Shown here one piece after another: positions 9,777-18,534 of a DNA stretch of 64,000 nucleotides (within the stretch, counting starts at the first letter, position 1; each line of letters begins with the position of its first letter). The translations under genes were made by a program, and so were the position numbers. This DNA is from Haloimpatiens lingqiaonensis (GTDB taxonomy: Bacteria; Bacillota; Clostridia; Clostridiales; Clostridiaceae). The stretch lies in NCBI RefSeq assembly GCF_044502415.1, contig NZ_CP172402.1, one strand, 5' to 3'. The notes beneath the pieces were generated by a model. That model did not search any database, was not told the DNA's origin, and saw only the letters and a program-made list of their open reading frames with translations.

Positions 9777-9940
9777 TTAACTCACCCTTTTTATAATTAT
9801 AACTTCATTTGTGACCCTTACTTACATTATACCAAATGCAATTAATATTTATCATACTTTTTTATTACCCATTGCCTATTCCACAACTCTTATAGTATAA
9901 ATATTTTAAGTCATAAATCAATTAATGATACACGTTGTTA

Positions 9941-10829
9941 TTACGCTACCACATCTTTTTTCACAAACACCACATGAGTTATTCCATAGCATACTCCAAT
10001 CCACACTAAAAGAAGTATAACTGAGAATTTAAATGTTATAAAATCCACCGCCAAATTTTTATTTATACTCCCTTTTATAACGCCTAGACTAGCGTGATAT
10101 GTCGGAAATAAGAACACTAGCAGTTTATCCAGTACCGTAGCAGGCTTTAATCGCTGTATATAGTAAGCCTTAATTTTCAAATTTATCATAGCATGAGTAA
10201 ATGCTATAAAAATTAGTGATAGGCCCATAGAAACATTAGTGTTATCAATGATTGTAGCCATGAGAAAACAAAATGCTATGCTAGCAGTTACTCCTAAAAC
10301 CTGTAGGATTAACATTTTCACAATGAAACTTCCTGCGGAAATCAAAACCCCACTGCCAGCATATGGGACCACTGCCCCCCTTTCCTGTGCAATATACGCG
10401 GCTTCTACAACTCTGTATTTTACATCTGTCAAAACTGGCAATGAAGCATCTCCAAATCCAAATATTAATCCCAGTAAGATGAAACTAATAAATTCCAATA
10501 ATAAAATTATTAAATTTACAGTTACTACAGCCACTATAAACTTACTTAGTATTATCTTCCACCTTTTAATAGGTTTTGTAAGTAACATTTTTATGGTGGC
10601 AGGTTTATTTTCTCCTGAAACCACATGAGAGACCATTATCCCAACCATAACTAGGAGTCCAAATTGCCCTAAAACCCTCATTATATCCGAAAGCACATTA
10701 ACTGCTGTTATCTACATGTACTATTATAAAAAAGCAGAAAATAAAAACTGAGACAATAAGAGCTAAACCTATGAGAAATTTCTTATTTCTTATAAATTTC
10801 TTAAACTCAATGCCTATAAGTGTAAACAT
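9941..10829 (-). pseudogene. ABC-2 permease gene broken by frameshift and internal loss
   Basis: Two fragments make one ABC-2 type permease. An ATG at 10829 starts 43 residues (MFTLIGIEFKKFIRNKKFLI, then one membrane helix) ending at a stop at 10698-10700. The rest (9941-10696, 251 residues) is in another frame and starts at the second helix, with SGENKPATIKMLLTKPIKRW. Compared with the paralogue at 10861-12036, the long extracytoplasmic loop is missing, so this is a deletion plus frameshift rather than a single base error. The downstream part has a GTG start at 10696 and could be made as a truncated protein. It is the last gene of the ABC set 12955 to 9941. Confidence 0.65.
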
Positions 10830-10860
10830 AAAATTCTCCCAAATCAATATTTTAATAATA

Positions 10861-12036
10861 TTAAACTACAATATCCTTTTTATTGAAGTAGTTAGTGGCT
10901 ATAGCTATAAAAGCTACTCCATATAAAATACAAATTCCTACTCCCAATTTAATATTTATATTTGTAGCACTTAAATTTAAATTTATAACTCCCTCTATTA
11001 AAGAGTTTCCATCTCCATAGGTGGTGAATAAATATGGATATATTTTTGATAAGGACTCCTGCGGCAATATAAAGGTTGCCATATTTAAACAAAATATTAT
11101 TATTGAACTTACCATTAAACTTGCCACATTGTTTTTAAATAATGTAGATATTAATATTCCAAAGCTACAATATATGAAAATACACATAAGCTGCAAAATA
11201 AGTAACTGAATAAGGTATTTATATACTGGATTTATATAAGAACTACCCACAATAGCTGTAACCCTTTCTAATTCATCCACATGATATTTCGTTCCAATAA
11301 CTACTGGATAGGATGGATTTCCCCCATTAAATACTAATCCTATAATTACAAACATGAAAAATTCAATAATAAAAACCGTTAGGGTAGAAACTAAAAACCC
11401 ACTTAAAAATTTTGTTATTATAAATCTCACTCTTCCTATGGGTTTTGTTATAGCTAATTTTATGGTGGAATACTGCATCTCAGAGCTTACACTGTCGTAA
11501 GTTAATATTATTATTAAAAGTGGTAGAAAAATCACATTAATAAATCCCATAAGGTCTTTCATGGCTCTAAAGGAATAAATTTTGTATAAGGGCTGAGGCT
11601 CCATATTCTCCTTAAGTAAATGCTCATTTAGAAGAATCTCTCCGTTTATCCTCTCAACTTCGTTATAATCCATAGCTATTTTGTATTCTTCTCTTTCCTT
11701 CTTTAATGCTTTATTTTTGTTTTTAAGCTTTTCTTTCCAATTGTAGTTAGGTTTTTTTATCTCCTCTGAAAGTTCCTTATTTTCTCTTTCCAAGCTCTTT
11801 ATCTTAAGTTTATAGGTTTTTATTTCCTCCTCTTTAATTCCATCCTCCTTTAATTTTGCCTTATACTCCACTAGAAGCTTTTCGTTGTTCTTAATTTTTA
11901 TCTGAGGTCTTTCACTTTTCGCATCCCCATATAACCCATAGGTTTTAAAGATAAATAAAACTAACAGTCCTATAATAAAGATTAAATATTTCTTATTCTT
12001 TAGGATTTTATAAACCTCTACCTTAAAAAAATCCAA
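10861..12036 (-). CDS. ABC-2 type permease with large coiled-coil ectoloop
   Basis: A 391-residue membrane protein. An N-terminal helix (KKYLIFIIGLLVLFIFKTYG) is followed by about 100 charged residues of coiled-coil character (roughly 40-140), then five further helices. The SSEMQYSTIKLAITKPIGRVRF segment after helix two is the conserved cytoplasmic coupling region of BcrB/DrrB-like permeases. It starts one base before the stop of the ATPase gene at 12038, so the two are translationally coupled. With the broken permease at 9941 it would form an exporter, perhaps for peptides or other toxic amphiphiles. The substrate is not identifiable. Confidence 0.75.
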   Translation of the reverse strand: MDFFKVEVYKILKNKKYLIFIIGLLVLFIFKTYGLYGDAKSERPQIKIKNNEKLLVEYKAKLKEDGIKEEEIKTYKLKIKSLERENKELSEEIKKPNYNWKEKLKNKNKALKKEREEYKIAMDYNEVERINGEILLNEHLLKENMEPQPLYKIYSFRAMKDLMGFINVIFLPLLIIILTYDSVSSEMQYSTIKLAITKPIGRVRFIITKFLSGFLVSTLTVFIIEFFMFVIIGLVFNGGNPSYPVVIGTKYHVDELERVTAIVGSSYINPVYKYLIQLLILQLMCIFIYCSFGILISTLFKNNVASLMVSSIIIFCLNMATFILPQESLSKIYPYLFTTYGDGNSLIEGVINLNLSATNINIKLGVGICILYGVAFIAIATNYFNKKDIVV

Positions 12037-12037
12037 G

Positions 12038-12955
12038 TTATTTGCCCCCTTTTGCTATTTCCATAAATCTATTTTCTAGATTTCCATGTGCTCTATTAAT
12101 GTCCAATATCTCAATGCCTCTAGTGGATAGAACAGTAATGAGCATGGAATAGCAGTCCTTGTCAGTAGTTAATATTAATTTATCCTCCAGTGTCTCAATA
12201 TTTTTAACAAAGCTATTGTCTTGCAGAATATTCTTAACCCTTTCTATATCCTCATGCCTTACCTTAAGCTGAATTTTTTCCTTATCTTTTAAGTGAAGGT
12301 TATTTGTAAGTTCTACAGATTTGATCACTCCATAATCAATAAATGCCACCTTATCACAAAGCTGCTCTATTTCCCCTAAAATATGTGAAGATATAAATAC
12401 TGCAGTGTTATTTTCCTTAACTAGATTTCTAACTATGTTTCTAAAATCCACAATTCCAATGGGGTCAAGTCCATTAGTAGGCTCATCTAATATTAAAAGC
12501 TTTGGATTAGGTAAAAGCGCTTGCCCAAGTCCTAAACGCTGCTTCATTCCAAGAGAATATTTTTTAACCTTGTCATCTATTCTATCCTTTAGACCTATTA
12601 TCTCTATAACTTCATCTATTCTCTCTTTCTTCACGTTACCATAAAGCTTTGCAAACATATTTAAGTTTTCCCTTCCAGTAAAATCTAAGTACATATCTGG
12701 ATTTTCCACAATACACCCTACAGAACTAATAGCCTTTACAAAATCCTTTTGCACATCATATCCATTTATATAAATATTTCCAGATGTAGGCTTAATAAGT
12801 CCCACTATCATCCTTATGGTTGTGGTTTTTCCCGCTCCGTTAGCTCCAAGAAATCCGTATATCTCCCCTTCCTTTACATCAAAGCTTATGCCCTTTATTA
12901 TCTCCGTTTTTCCAAATGATTTGTGAACATCTTTAAGTTCTAGTACCGCGCTCAT
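12038..12955 (-). CDS. ABC transporter ATP-binding protein (BcrA/DrrA-like)
   Basis: A 305-residue ATPase with Walker A FLGANGAGKTTTIRM, signature YSLGMKQRLGLGQ and Walker B LLILDEPTNGLDP, plus a C-terminal ~80-residue extension as in BcrA-type proteins. The start is the ATG at 12955 after GAAGGGGGCAG; an open frame upstream (to 13000) only translates the repeated leader. It pairs with the permeases at 10861 and 9941. It is preceded by leader cassette 1 (promoter 12991-13019), which is shared with the FtsX permease genes further upstream. Confidence 0.85.
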   Translation of the reverse strand: MSAVLELKDVHKSFGKTEIIKGISFDVKEGEIYGFLGANGAGKTTTIRMIVGLIKPTSGNIYINGYDVQKDFVKAISSVGCIVENPDMYLDFTGRENLNMFAKLYGNVKKERIDEVIEIIGLKDRIDDKVKKYSLGMKQRLGLGQALLPNPKLLILDEPTNGLDPIGIVDFRNIVRNLVKENNTAVFISSHILGEIEQLCDKVAFIDYGVIKSVELTNNLHLKDKEKIQLKVRHEDIERVKNILQDNSFVKNIETLEDKLILTTDKDCYSMLITVLSTRGIEILDINRAHGNLENRFMEIAKGGK

Positions 12956-12990
12956 AAAACTGCCCCCTTCTTTCTTGAATCTTTTTATAT

Positions 12991-13019
12991 ATTTTACCAT
13001 TAAAGTAATACAACTTCAA
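12991..13019 (-). promoter_or_regulatory. Promoter of leader cassette 1
   Basis: Minus strand: -35 TTGAAG (13014-13019), exactly 17 bases, -10 TAAAAT (12991-12996), then the RBS of the ATPase gene. The same arrangement recurs upstream of three permease genes. Confidence 0.65.
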
Positions 13020-13087
13020 AATAATAAACATTTTCAAATAAAATCTCAATATATAACTATAAATATTAAATACACATTAAAAAAAGA

Positions 13088-13116
13088 GAGTGCAAAGGCA
13101 ACAACCCTTCACACTC
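13088..13116 (-). terminator. Terminator of leader cassette 1
   Basis: Minus strand: GAGTGTGAAGGG and GCCTTTGCACTC pair across a short loop and are followed by seven T. It ends the permease transcript just before the promoter of the next gene. Confidence 0.75.
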
Positions 13117-13123
13117 CCTACTT

Positions 13124-15640
13124 TTATTCTACTCCTCTTATGGAATCCACTATACTATCAGAATATACTTTTCTTGAAGCATTTATGGCTGCAAGAAGGC
13201 ATATAACTAACACTGCAAGAGATGTACATAATACATTCCATATAGATATTGTCCATTCCATGCCTGCCATTAATACTTTTCTAGTTGCCACGTAAAATAA
13301 ATAAGTGAATAGGATTCCTAAAGATACTCCCCAAATGGTTGAATATATGCCATAAATTAGCCCCTCATTTCGTATCATAGAGTTCACCTCATCCTTTGCC
13401 ATTCCTATAGCCCTTAGCATTCCAAATTCTTTTTTCCTAAGCATTACATTCATACTCATTATATTAAATATGTTTATAATACTTACAAGTGCTACAATAA
13501 ATATAATTGAATATAATATTACAGCAGTTTTAATACGAGATTTTTTTATTTTTTCAAGTTCTTCCTTATAGGAAGTTAAAGATACTCCTCTTGAATTCTT
13601 TACTATATCCTTTAACTTGTTTTCCACATAACCATAATCTCCGTGCTTATCTAAGCTTATCCTTACTCTTTGGTAGCCTGGAATATTAAAATTTTCTTCA
13701 AGTAATTCATTATCCATGATTATAGTAGTAGTTATAGCACCATCTTGTGGTACAATTGCATCATCTTTAAGTATACCTCCAACTATAAATTTTTGTTCAT
13801 TCATATATATAGGTACTTTATTTTCATATATTTGTATTTTCATCTCTACGGCATCTCCAACTTTAAAAGTAGTAACATTATTATTATTTAAGTTTTGAGC
13901 TAATAAAACCATAGGTTTTTTTTTCAAATTATCAAAATCTACATTTCCTTCTTCTATGCTGTTTTTAAATTTTTCTAAAACCTCTCTATCATACCCTTGT
14001 ACTTCACACTTAAAGGTATAAATATTCTTATTTAAATTTTCTTTTACATATGAGAATTGTTTACTCCATTTTTTTAGAAGTTTGATTCCCTCTTCAGTAA
14101 TCTTATTTGATGGTACTATCATAAAATTACTAGTTTCTTTAGATTTTACTACGTTTTTTACTCCTTTTAATTTTTCTATATCTCTTACATATTTCTCCTC
14201 TATTGAAGCTCCTTGAAATGAATCATTACAAGCTATAACAAAATCTCCACCCATCTTTTTCTTTAAAGTGCTTGCTGGATCCGAACAATTTATTATATAA
14301 TTTACCAACATAAAAAGTATTATACTTATACTCAAAGAAACTACAGTAGATATAAACTTTTTTCTATTCCTGTTGATATTAATTCTAGACATATCTCTTG
14401 TGAATTTGCTTTTTTCTTTAAGAATAGAGTTTTTTTCCTTTAACCTATTACCTTTAAGCTTAAAATTCCCATTAGAGTTTACAGCTTCTATAGGAGAAAC
14501 TTTAGAAGCTTTCTTAGCAGAAAAATATGTTCCCAAAAATATTGATATAAAACCAAAAATAAAAGATAGGATAATCGCCTCCTTGGGTATTCTAAATAAA
14601 TATTTAAAATAATTATTACCAGAAAATAACGTCATAGCTCCTTTAGAAACAAAATTTCCAATAAAAATACTTAAAGGTATAAATATTAATCCTAGTAAAA
14701 ATCCCTCTCCCATAACTAATTTTATTATGTGTGAACTGGAAGCCCCTATAGCCCTAAGCATCCCAAATTCCTTATTTCTCTGAAGAATAGACGTATTAAA
14801 TATATTACAAATTAGTATGCTAGATATGATAGATACTATAGTATATAAAACTATACTTATAAATTTTAATATTTTAATATCTTTCATCATAAATTGTTTA
14901 ATACTATCTATAACAATAGCAATTTTTTCTAGATCCGCCTGTAAAGATAATTTATCAAAACCCTTTTGCTGTTCTATATTTTCTTTAAACTTTACATAAG
15001 TAGTAAAATTTCTAAATTTATTTGGTACCTTATCTAAGGCAAAATCTTTACAGACATACGCTTTAGCAGTATTTTTCAATGTGTTATGATTAAATGTGTG
15101 ATCAAAAGTTCCAACTAGCACAAATTCATTATTTAATTCCAGCTGTTCCTTGCCCTCACCTAATCTAAAGTTTAATTTTATATTATCACCTATTTCAAGA
15201 TTAGGATTAATTTTTTTAACTACCCAATTTTCTAAAGCTATTTCATTAGGTTTTTCTGGATAACGTCCTTTTAATAATTTAAAATTAAATAAATCTATAG
15301 CTTTTTTATCATAACCATTAATATCAATAGAATACTGTGAATCTTTTATTTTACTGTTTCCCATAGAAACAAATGTGGTTGAATTTTCAATAATACTACT
15401 ATTATTTTTGCACAATTCTTCTGCTTCTTTTTTGTATTGATTTTTATAATCCATAATTACATCATATGCTCCGCCCCTATCATCAATTAAACGAGCCTTT
15501 GTATTCTCCTTTAAAGTAGAAAGCATTACACTTAATGAAGTTATTAAAGTTATGGATATTACTATACTCATTGCTACAAAAAAATTTCTTTTCTTATTTT
15601 TAACTAAATATTTCGGTATTAGCCCCCAAAAGCTTTTCAT
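13124..15640 (-). CDS. FtsX/MacB-type ABC permease 1
   Basis: An 838-residue permease with two complete halves. Each half has one helix, a large ectodomain of the MacB periplasmic-core type, then three FtsX helices. The FtsX core repeats are KEFGMLRAIGASSSHIIKL (first half) and KEFGMLRAIGMAKDEVNSM (second half). The start is MKSFWGLIPKYLVKNKKRN at 15640 after AAGAAGGGG; the 50 residues further upstream in the open frame are leader. The protein ends in SIVDSIRGVE, as do its neighbours with variations. There is no ATPase beside it; the MacB-type ATPase at 29659 is the nearest candidate partner. Closest relative here is permease 3 (18535-21051). Confidence 0.85.
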   Translation of the reverse strand: MKSFWGLIPKYLVKNKKRNFFVAMSIVISITLITSLSVMLSTLKENTKARLIDDRGGAYDVIMDYKNQYKKEAEELCKNNSSIIENSTTFVSMGNSKIKDSQYSIDINGYDKKAIDLFNFKLLKGRYPEKPNEIALENWVVKKINPNLEIGDNIKLNFRLGEGKEQLELNNEFVLVGTFDHTFNHNTLKNTAKAYVCKDFALDKVPNKFRNFTTYVKFKENIEQQKGFDKLSLQADLEKIAIVIDSIKQFMMKDIKILKFISIVLYTIVSIISSILICNIFNTSILQRNKEFGMLRAIGASSSHIIKLVMGEGFLLGLIFIPLSIFIGNFVSKGAMTLFSGNNYFKYLFRIPKEAIILSFIFGFISIFLGTYFSAKKASKVSPIEAVNSNGNFKLKGNRLKEKNSILKEKSKFTRDMSRININRNRKKFISTVVSLSISIILFMLVNYIINCSDPASTLKKKMGGDFVIACNDSFQGASIEEKYVRDIEKLKGVKNVVKSKETSNFMIVPSNKITEEGIKLLKKWSKQFSYVKENLNKNIYTFKCEVQGYDREVLEKFKNSIEEGNVDFDNLKKKPMVLLAQNLNNNNVTTFKVGDAVEMKIQIYENKVPIYMNEQKFIVGGILKDDAIVPQDGAITTTIIMDNELLEENFNIPGYQRVRISLDKHGDYGYVENKLKDIVKNSRGVSLTSYKEELEKIKKSRIKTAVILYSIIFIVALVSIINIFNIMSMNVMLRKKEFGMLRAIGMAKDEVNSMIRNEGLIYGIYSTIWGVSLGILFTYLFYVATRKVLMAGMEWTISIWNVLCTSLAVLVICLLAAINASRKVYSDSIVDSIRGVE

Positions 15641-15671
15641 ATTGACCCCTTCTTTCTTGAATCCTTTATAT

Positions 15672-15700
15672 ATTTTACCATTAAAGTAATATAACTTCAA
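15672..15700 (-). promoter_or_regulatory. Promoter of leader cassette 2
   Basis: Minus strand -35 TTGAAG (15695-15700), 17-base spacer, -10 TAAAAT (15672-15677), upstream of permease 1. Confidence 0.65.
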
Positions 15701-15766
15701 AACAATAAACATTTTCAAATAAAATCTCAATATATAACTATAAATATTAAACACACCTAAAAAAGA

Positions 15767-15793
15767 AGTGCAAAGGCAATAACCCTTCACACT
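15767..15793 (-). terminator. Terminator of leader cassette 2
   Basis: Minus strand AGTGTGAAGGG pairs with CCTTTGCACT and is followed by a T-rich stretch. It is homologous to the hairpin at 13088. Confidence 0.7.
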
Positions 15794-15843
15794 CCTTATT
15801 TGTCTACTCTATAATTCTTATGGATTTTACTATCATTTGATTG

Positions 15844-18369
15844 CTACTCCTGTATCCTTATGGAATCAATAATACTAGAAGAAAATACTCTTCTAGATGC
15901 ATTGATCGAAGCTAATATACAGACTCCAACAGTAACTAAAATCACAAGCACTATGGTACCTATAGGAAAACTCCAAGTCATTCCATCTGTAAGACTTTTT
16001 CTAGAAATTAAAAAAACTATATAGGTAAAAATTGTTCCTGTTATCCCTCCCCAAAATGCAGAGGATATACCATAAAATATTCCCTCAGCTCTTATCATCT
16101 TTTTAACTTCATCTTTTCCAAGCCCTATTGCCCTCATCATTCCTATTTCTCTCTTTCTCAATAACACATTCATACTCATAATATTTACTAAATTAATAAT
16201 ACTAACTATAGCCACCACTCCTACAAAGCTGTACATTATAAGCGAAAACTTTAAATCATTTTTCTTAGCCTCTTCTACTTCTTCTTTATATGATGTTAAA
16301 TTAACCCCCCTATTGCTCCTATATTTATTTTTCAACTTTTTTTCTACTTCCTCATAATTTGCATCTTTACCTAATGTTATCTTTACCTTCTGATACCCCT
16401 TAATTTTAAAATATTTTTCAAAAGCCTTTTCACTGACAATCACCACATTTTTAATTTGCGAATCTTCTGGCATATAATCTTCTTTTAATATGGCCGCAAT
16501 AGTAAAAGTCTCACTTTTCCTTTCAGTACGATCCTTTTCATTATCATATACATGGCAACTTAACTCTATATGGTCTCCTATATTTAATTTTGTACAATTA
16601 CTATAATTTAAATTTTGTGCCAAAATAACCATAGGTTTCTCTTGAAGTTCCCGTTCATTAATTTTACCTTTTATTACATGTTCCTTTATCTTCTCTAACT
16701 CTTCCTCAGTTAACCCTTTTACTTCTGTTCTAAACTTATACCTCTGATTTTTAAAATCCTCTTGGGTTTTCGAATTTCTATTGCTTTCTTTTGAAAAAAA
16801 TTTAATTCCTTCCTTCGTTACTGTATCTTTAGGAACTTCCATTGAAACATATGACATTTTTTCCTTATCTGTTTTATCTACACCTTTTATATTTTCAATA
16901 TACTCTATATCCTCATGAGATAATGCATAATCTGGTTTATCTGCAGGCGTGGATACTACAAAGTCACCTCCCATTTTGCTTTTAATATTCTTTATAGGAT
17001 CAGAACTATTTATTAAATAAGTTACAACCATAAACATTATTATACTTATGCTAAGTGAAATTACAGTAGTTATAAATTTCTTTTTATTTCTATTTAAATT
17101 TAAACGTGCCATATTTGAGGCGAATCCAAATTTTTTACTTATTATGCTATTATCCTGTAAATTACTTTTTATTTTTTTACCCTTTAATTTCAAGTTATTA
17201 TTTGAATTAATTGCTTCCATAGGGGATATTTTAGATGCTTTTTTAGCTGGAAAATAGCTTCCTAAAATAATAGAGAAAAATCCAACTATAAAAGAAGCTA
17301 TAATGCCACTTTTGGGAATGTTCATAATTCCCCCCACATCTTTATAACCTGCTATTAATTTAGTAATTCCTTGAATTGTAAAATTTCCTATGATAATTCC
17401 TAAAGGAATAAATATACATCCTAAAATAAACCCTTCACCTAGCACAAGTATTTTTATTTTGCTTGGCGAAGCACCTATAGCCCTTAACATTCCAAAATCC
17501 CTAGTTCTTTCTGTTATGGACATATTAAATATATTATAAATTATTACACTAGCCACAATACTTATTATTATATAAAGAATAACGCTTATAAAATCAATAC
17601 CTTTATAAGCTTTAAGTAAAAATGTTTTTGCAGTATTTATGCGGAATTCTATATTTTTATAATCATCATTAAATGCCAGTGAATTACAACTTTTTTCAAT
17701 AGACTCCTCTGAATTTACATTTAAATACCCTTCATATAAATGTCCTTCATGTAAGATTTCTTTTGGAGGACTTATGCTTTCAACGTAACTTCTAGGAACA
17801 TATGCAATTGCAGTGTTTTTCAATTGATTGGTATTAAATTTATAATCAAAAATTCCTGAAATTGTAAATTCTTTTTCTATATTAAATTTTTTAAATCTGC
17901 CTACAGTTAAGTTTAGCTTAATTTTATCTCCCACTTTATACTTTTTATGCATAGCACTTAAAGCCCAAGCTTCTATGGCTATTTCATTATCTTTTTTAGG
18001 GTATTTTCCTTCAAGTAGCTTAAAATTAAGAAATTCTCCTATGTTGTCATCATAGCCATTTACCCTTAAAACGTATTTGGAATTAGGTACCTTATACTCT
18101 CCTAATTTACATGATATAGACACTTTGTCTACAAGTGGATCTTTCACTAATTTATTCAGACTTTTCTTATCTTCCGTAAAAAAGAAATTATCATATACAC
18201 CACCGAAATCATCTATCATTTGCTTATATGATGATTCTTTTAAGTTTTTAATCATTATGCTCAAAGATACGATTAGAGAAATAGACAGCATTATGCCTAC
18301 TGCCACAAAGAAATTTCTTTTCTTGTTTTTAACTAAATATTTCGGTATTAGTCCCCAGAAACTCTTCAT
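15844..18369 (-). CDS. FtsX/MacB-type ABC permease 2
   Basis: An 841-residue two-half FtsX permease with the same order of helices and ectodomains as permease 1 but clearly diverged. Core motifs are RDFGMLRAIGASPSKIKIL and REIGMMRAIGLGKDEVKKM, and the C-terminus is SIIDSIRIQE. The start is MKSFWGLIPKYLVKNKKRN at 18369 after a GGGGG-type ribosome site; the N-terminal 25 residues are nearly the same as in permeases 1 and 3, while the ectodomains differ. This suggests that the ends are kept similar by gene conversion or recent duplication and the ectodomains are free to vary. It is presumably paired with a LolD/MacB-type ATPase, either that at 29659 or one outside the window. Confidence 0.85.
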   Translation of the reverse strand: MKSFWGLIPKYLVKNKKRNFFVAVGIMLSISLIVSLSIMIKNLKESSYKQMIDDFGGVYDNFFFTEDKKSLNKLVKDPLVDKVSISCKLGEYKVPNSKYVLRVNGYDDNIGEFLNFKLLEGKYPKKDNEIAIEAWALSAMHKKYKVGDKIKLNLTVGRFKKFNIEKEFTISGIFDYKFNTNQLKNTAIAYVPRSYVESISPPKEILHEGHLYEGYLNVNSEESIEKSCNSLAFNDDYKNIEFRINTAKTFLLKAYKGIDFISVILYIIISIVASVIIYNIFNMSITERTRDFGMLRAIGASPSKIKILVLGEGFILGCIFIPLGIIIGNFTIQGITKLIAGYKDVGGIMNIPKSGIIASFIVGFFSIILGSYFPAKKASKISPMEAINSNNNLKLKGKKIKSNLQDNSIISKKFGFASNMARLNLNRNKKKFITTVISLSISIIMFMVVTYLINSSDPIKNIKSKMGGDFVVSTPADKPDYALSHEDIEYIENIKGVDKTDKEKMSYVSMEVPKDTVTKEGIKFFSKESNRNSKTQEDFKNQRYKFRTEVKGLTEEELEKIKEHVIKGKINERELQEKPMVILAQNLNYSNCTKLNIGDHIELSCHVYDNEKDRTERKSETFTIAAILKEDYMPEDSQIKNVVIVSEKAFEKYFKIKGYQKVKITLGKDANYEEVEKKLKNKYRSNRGVNLTSYKEEVEEAKKNDLKFSLIMYSFVGVVAIVSIINLVNIMSMNVLLRKREIGMMRAIGLGKDEVKKMIRAEGIFYGISSAFWGGITGTIFTYIVFLISRKSLTDGMTWSFPIGTIVLVILVTVGVCILASINASRRVFSSSIIDSIRIQE

Positions 18370-18401
18370 ATAGCCCCCCTCTTTCTTAAACTCTTTTATA
18401 T

Positions 18402-18430
18402 ATTTTAACATTATAGTAATATAAATTCAA
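18402..18430 (-). promoter_or_regulatory. Promoter of leader cassette 3
   Basis: Minus strand -35 TTGAAT (18425-18430), 17-base spacer, -10 TAAAAT (18402-18407), upstream of permease 2. Confidence 0.6.
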
Positions 18431-18498
18431 AATAATAAATATTTTCAAATAAAATCTCAATATATAACTATAAATATTAAATACACATTAAAAAAAGA

Positions 18499-18527
18499 GA
18501 GTGCAAAAGCAATAAACCTTCACACTC
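18499..18527 (-). terminator. Terminator of leader cassette 3
   Basis: Minus strand GAGTGTGAAGG pairs with CTTTTGCACTC, followed by a run of T. It ends the permease 3 transcript. Confidence 0.75.
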
Positions 18528-18534
18528 CCTACTT

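Noticed and set aside
13124..15790. N-terminal extension of permease 1 (and shorter ones in permeases 2 and 3 and the ATPase)
   Set aside because: The extra residues are translations of the repeated leader cassette, including the promoter and terminator; a strong ribosome site stands directly before the MKSF or MSAV start.
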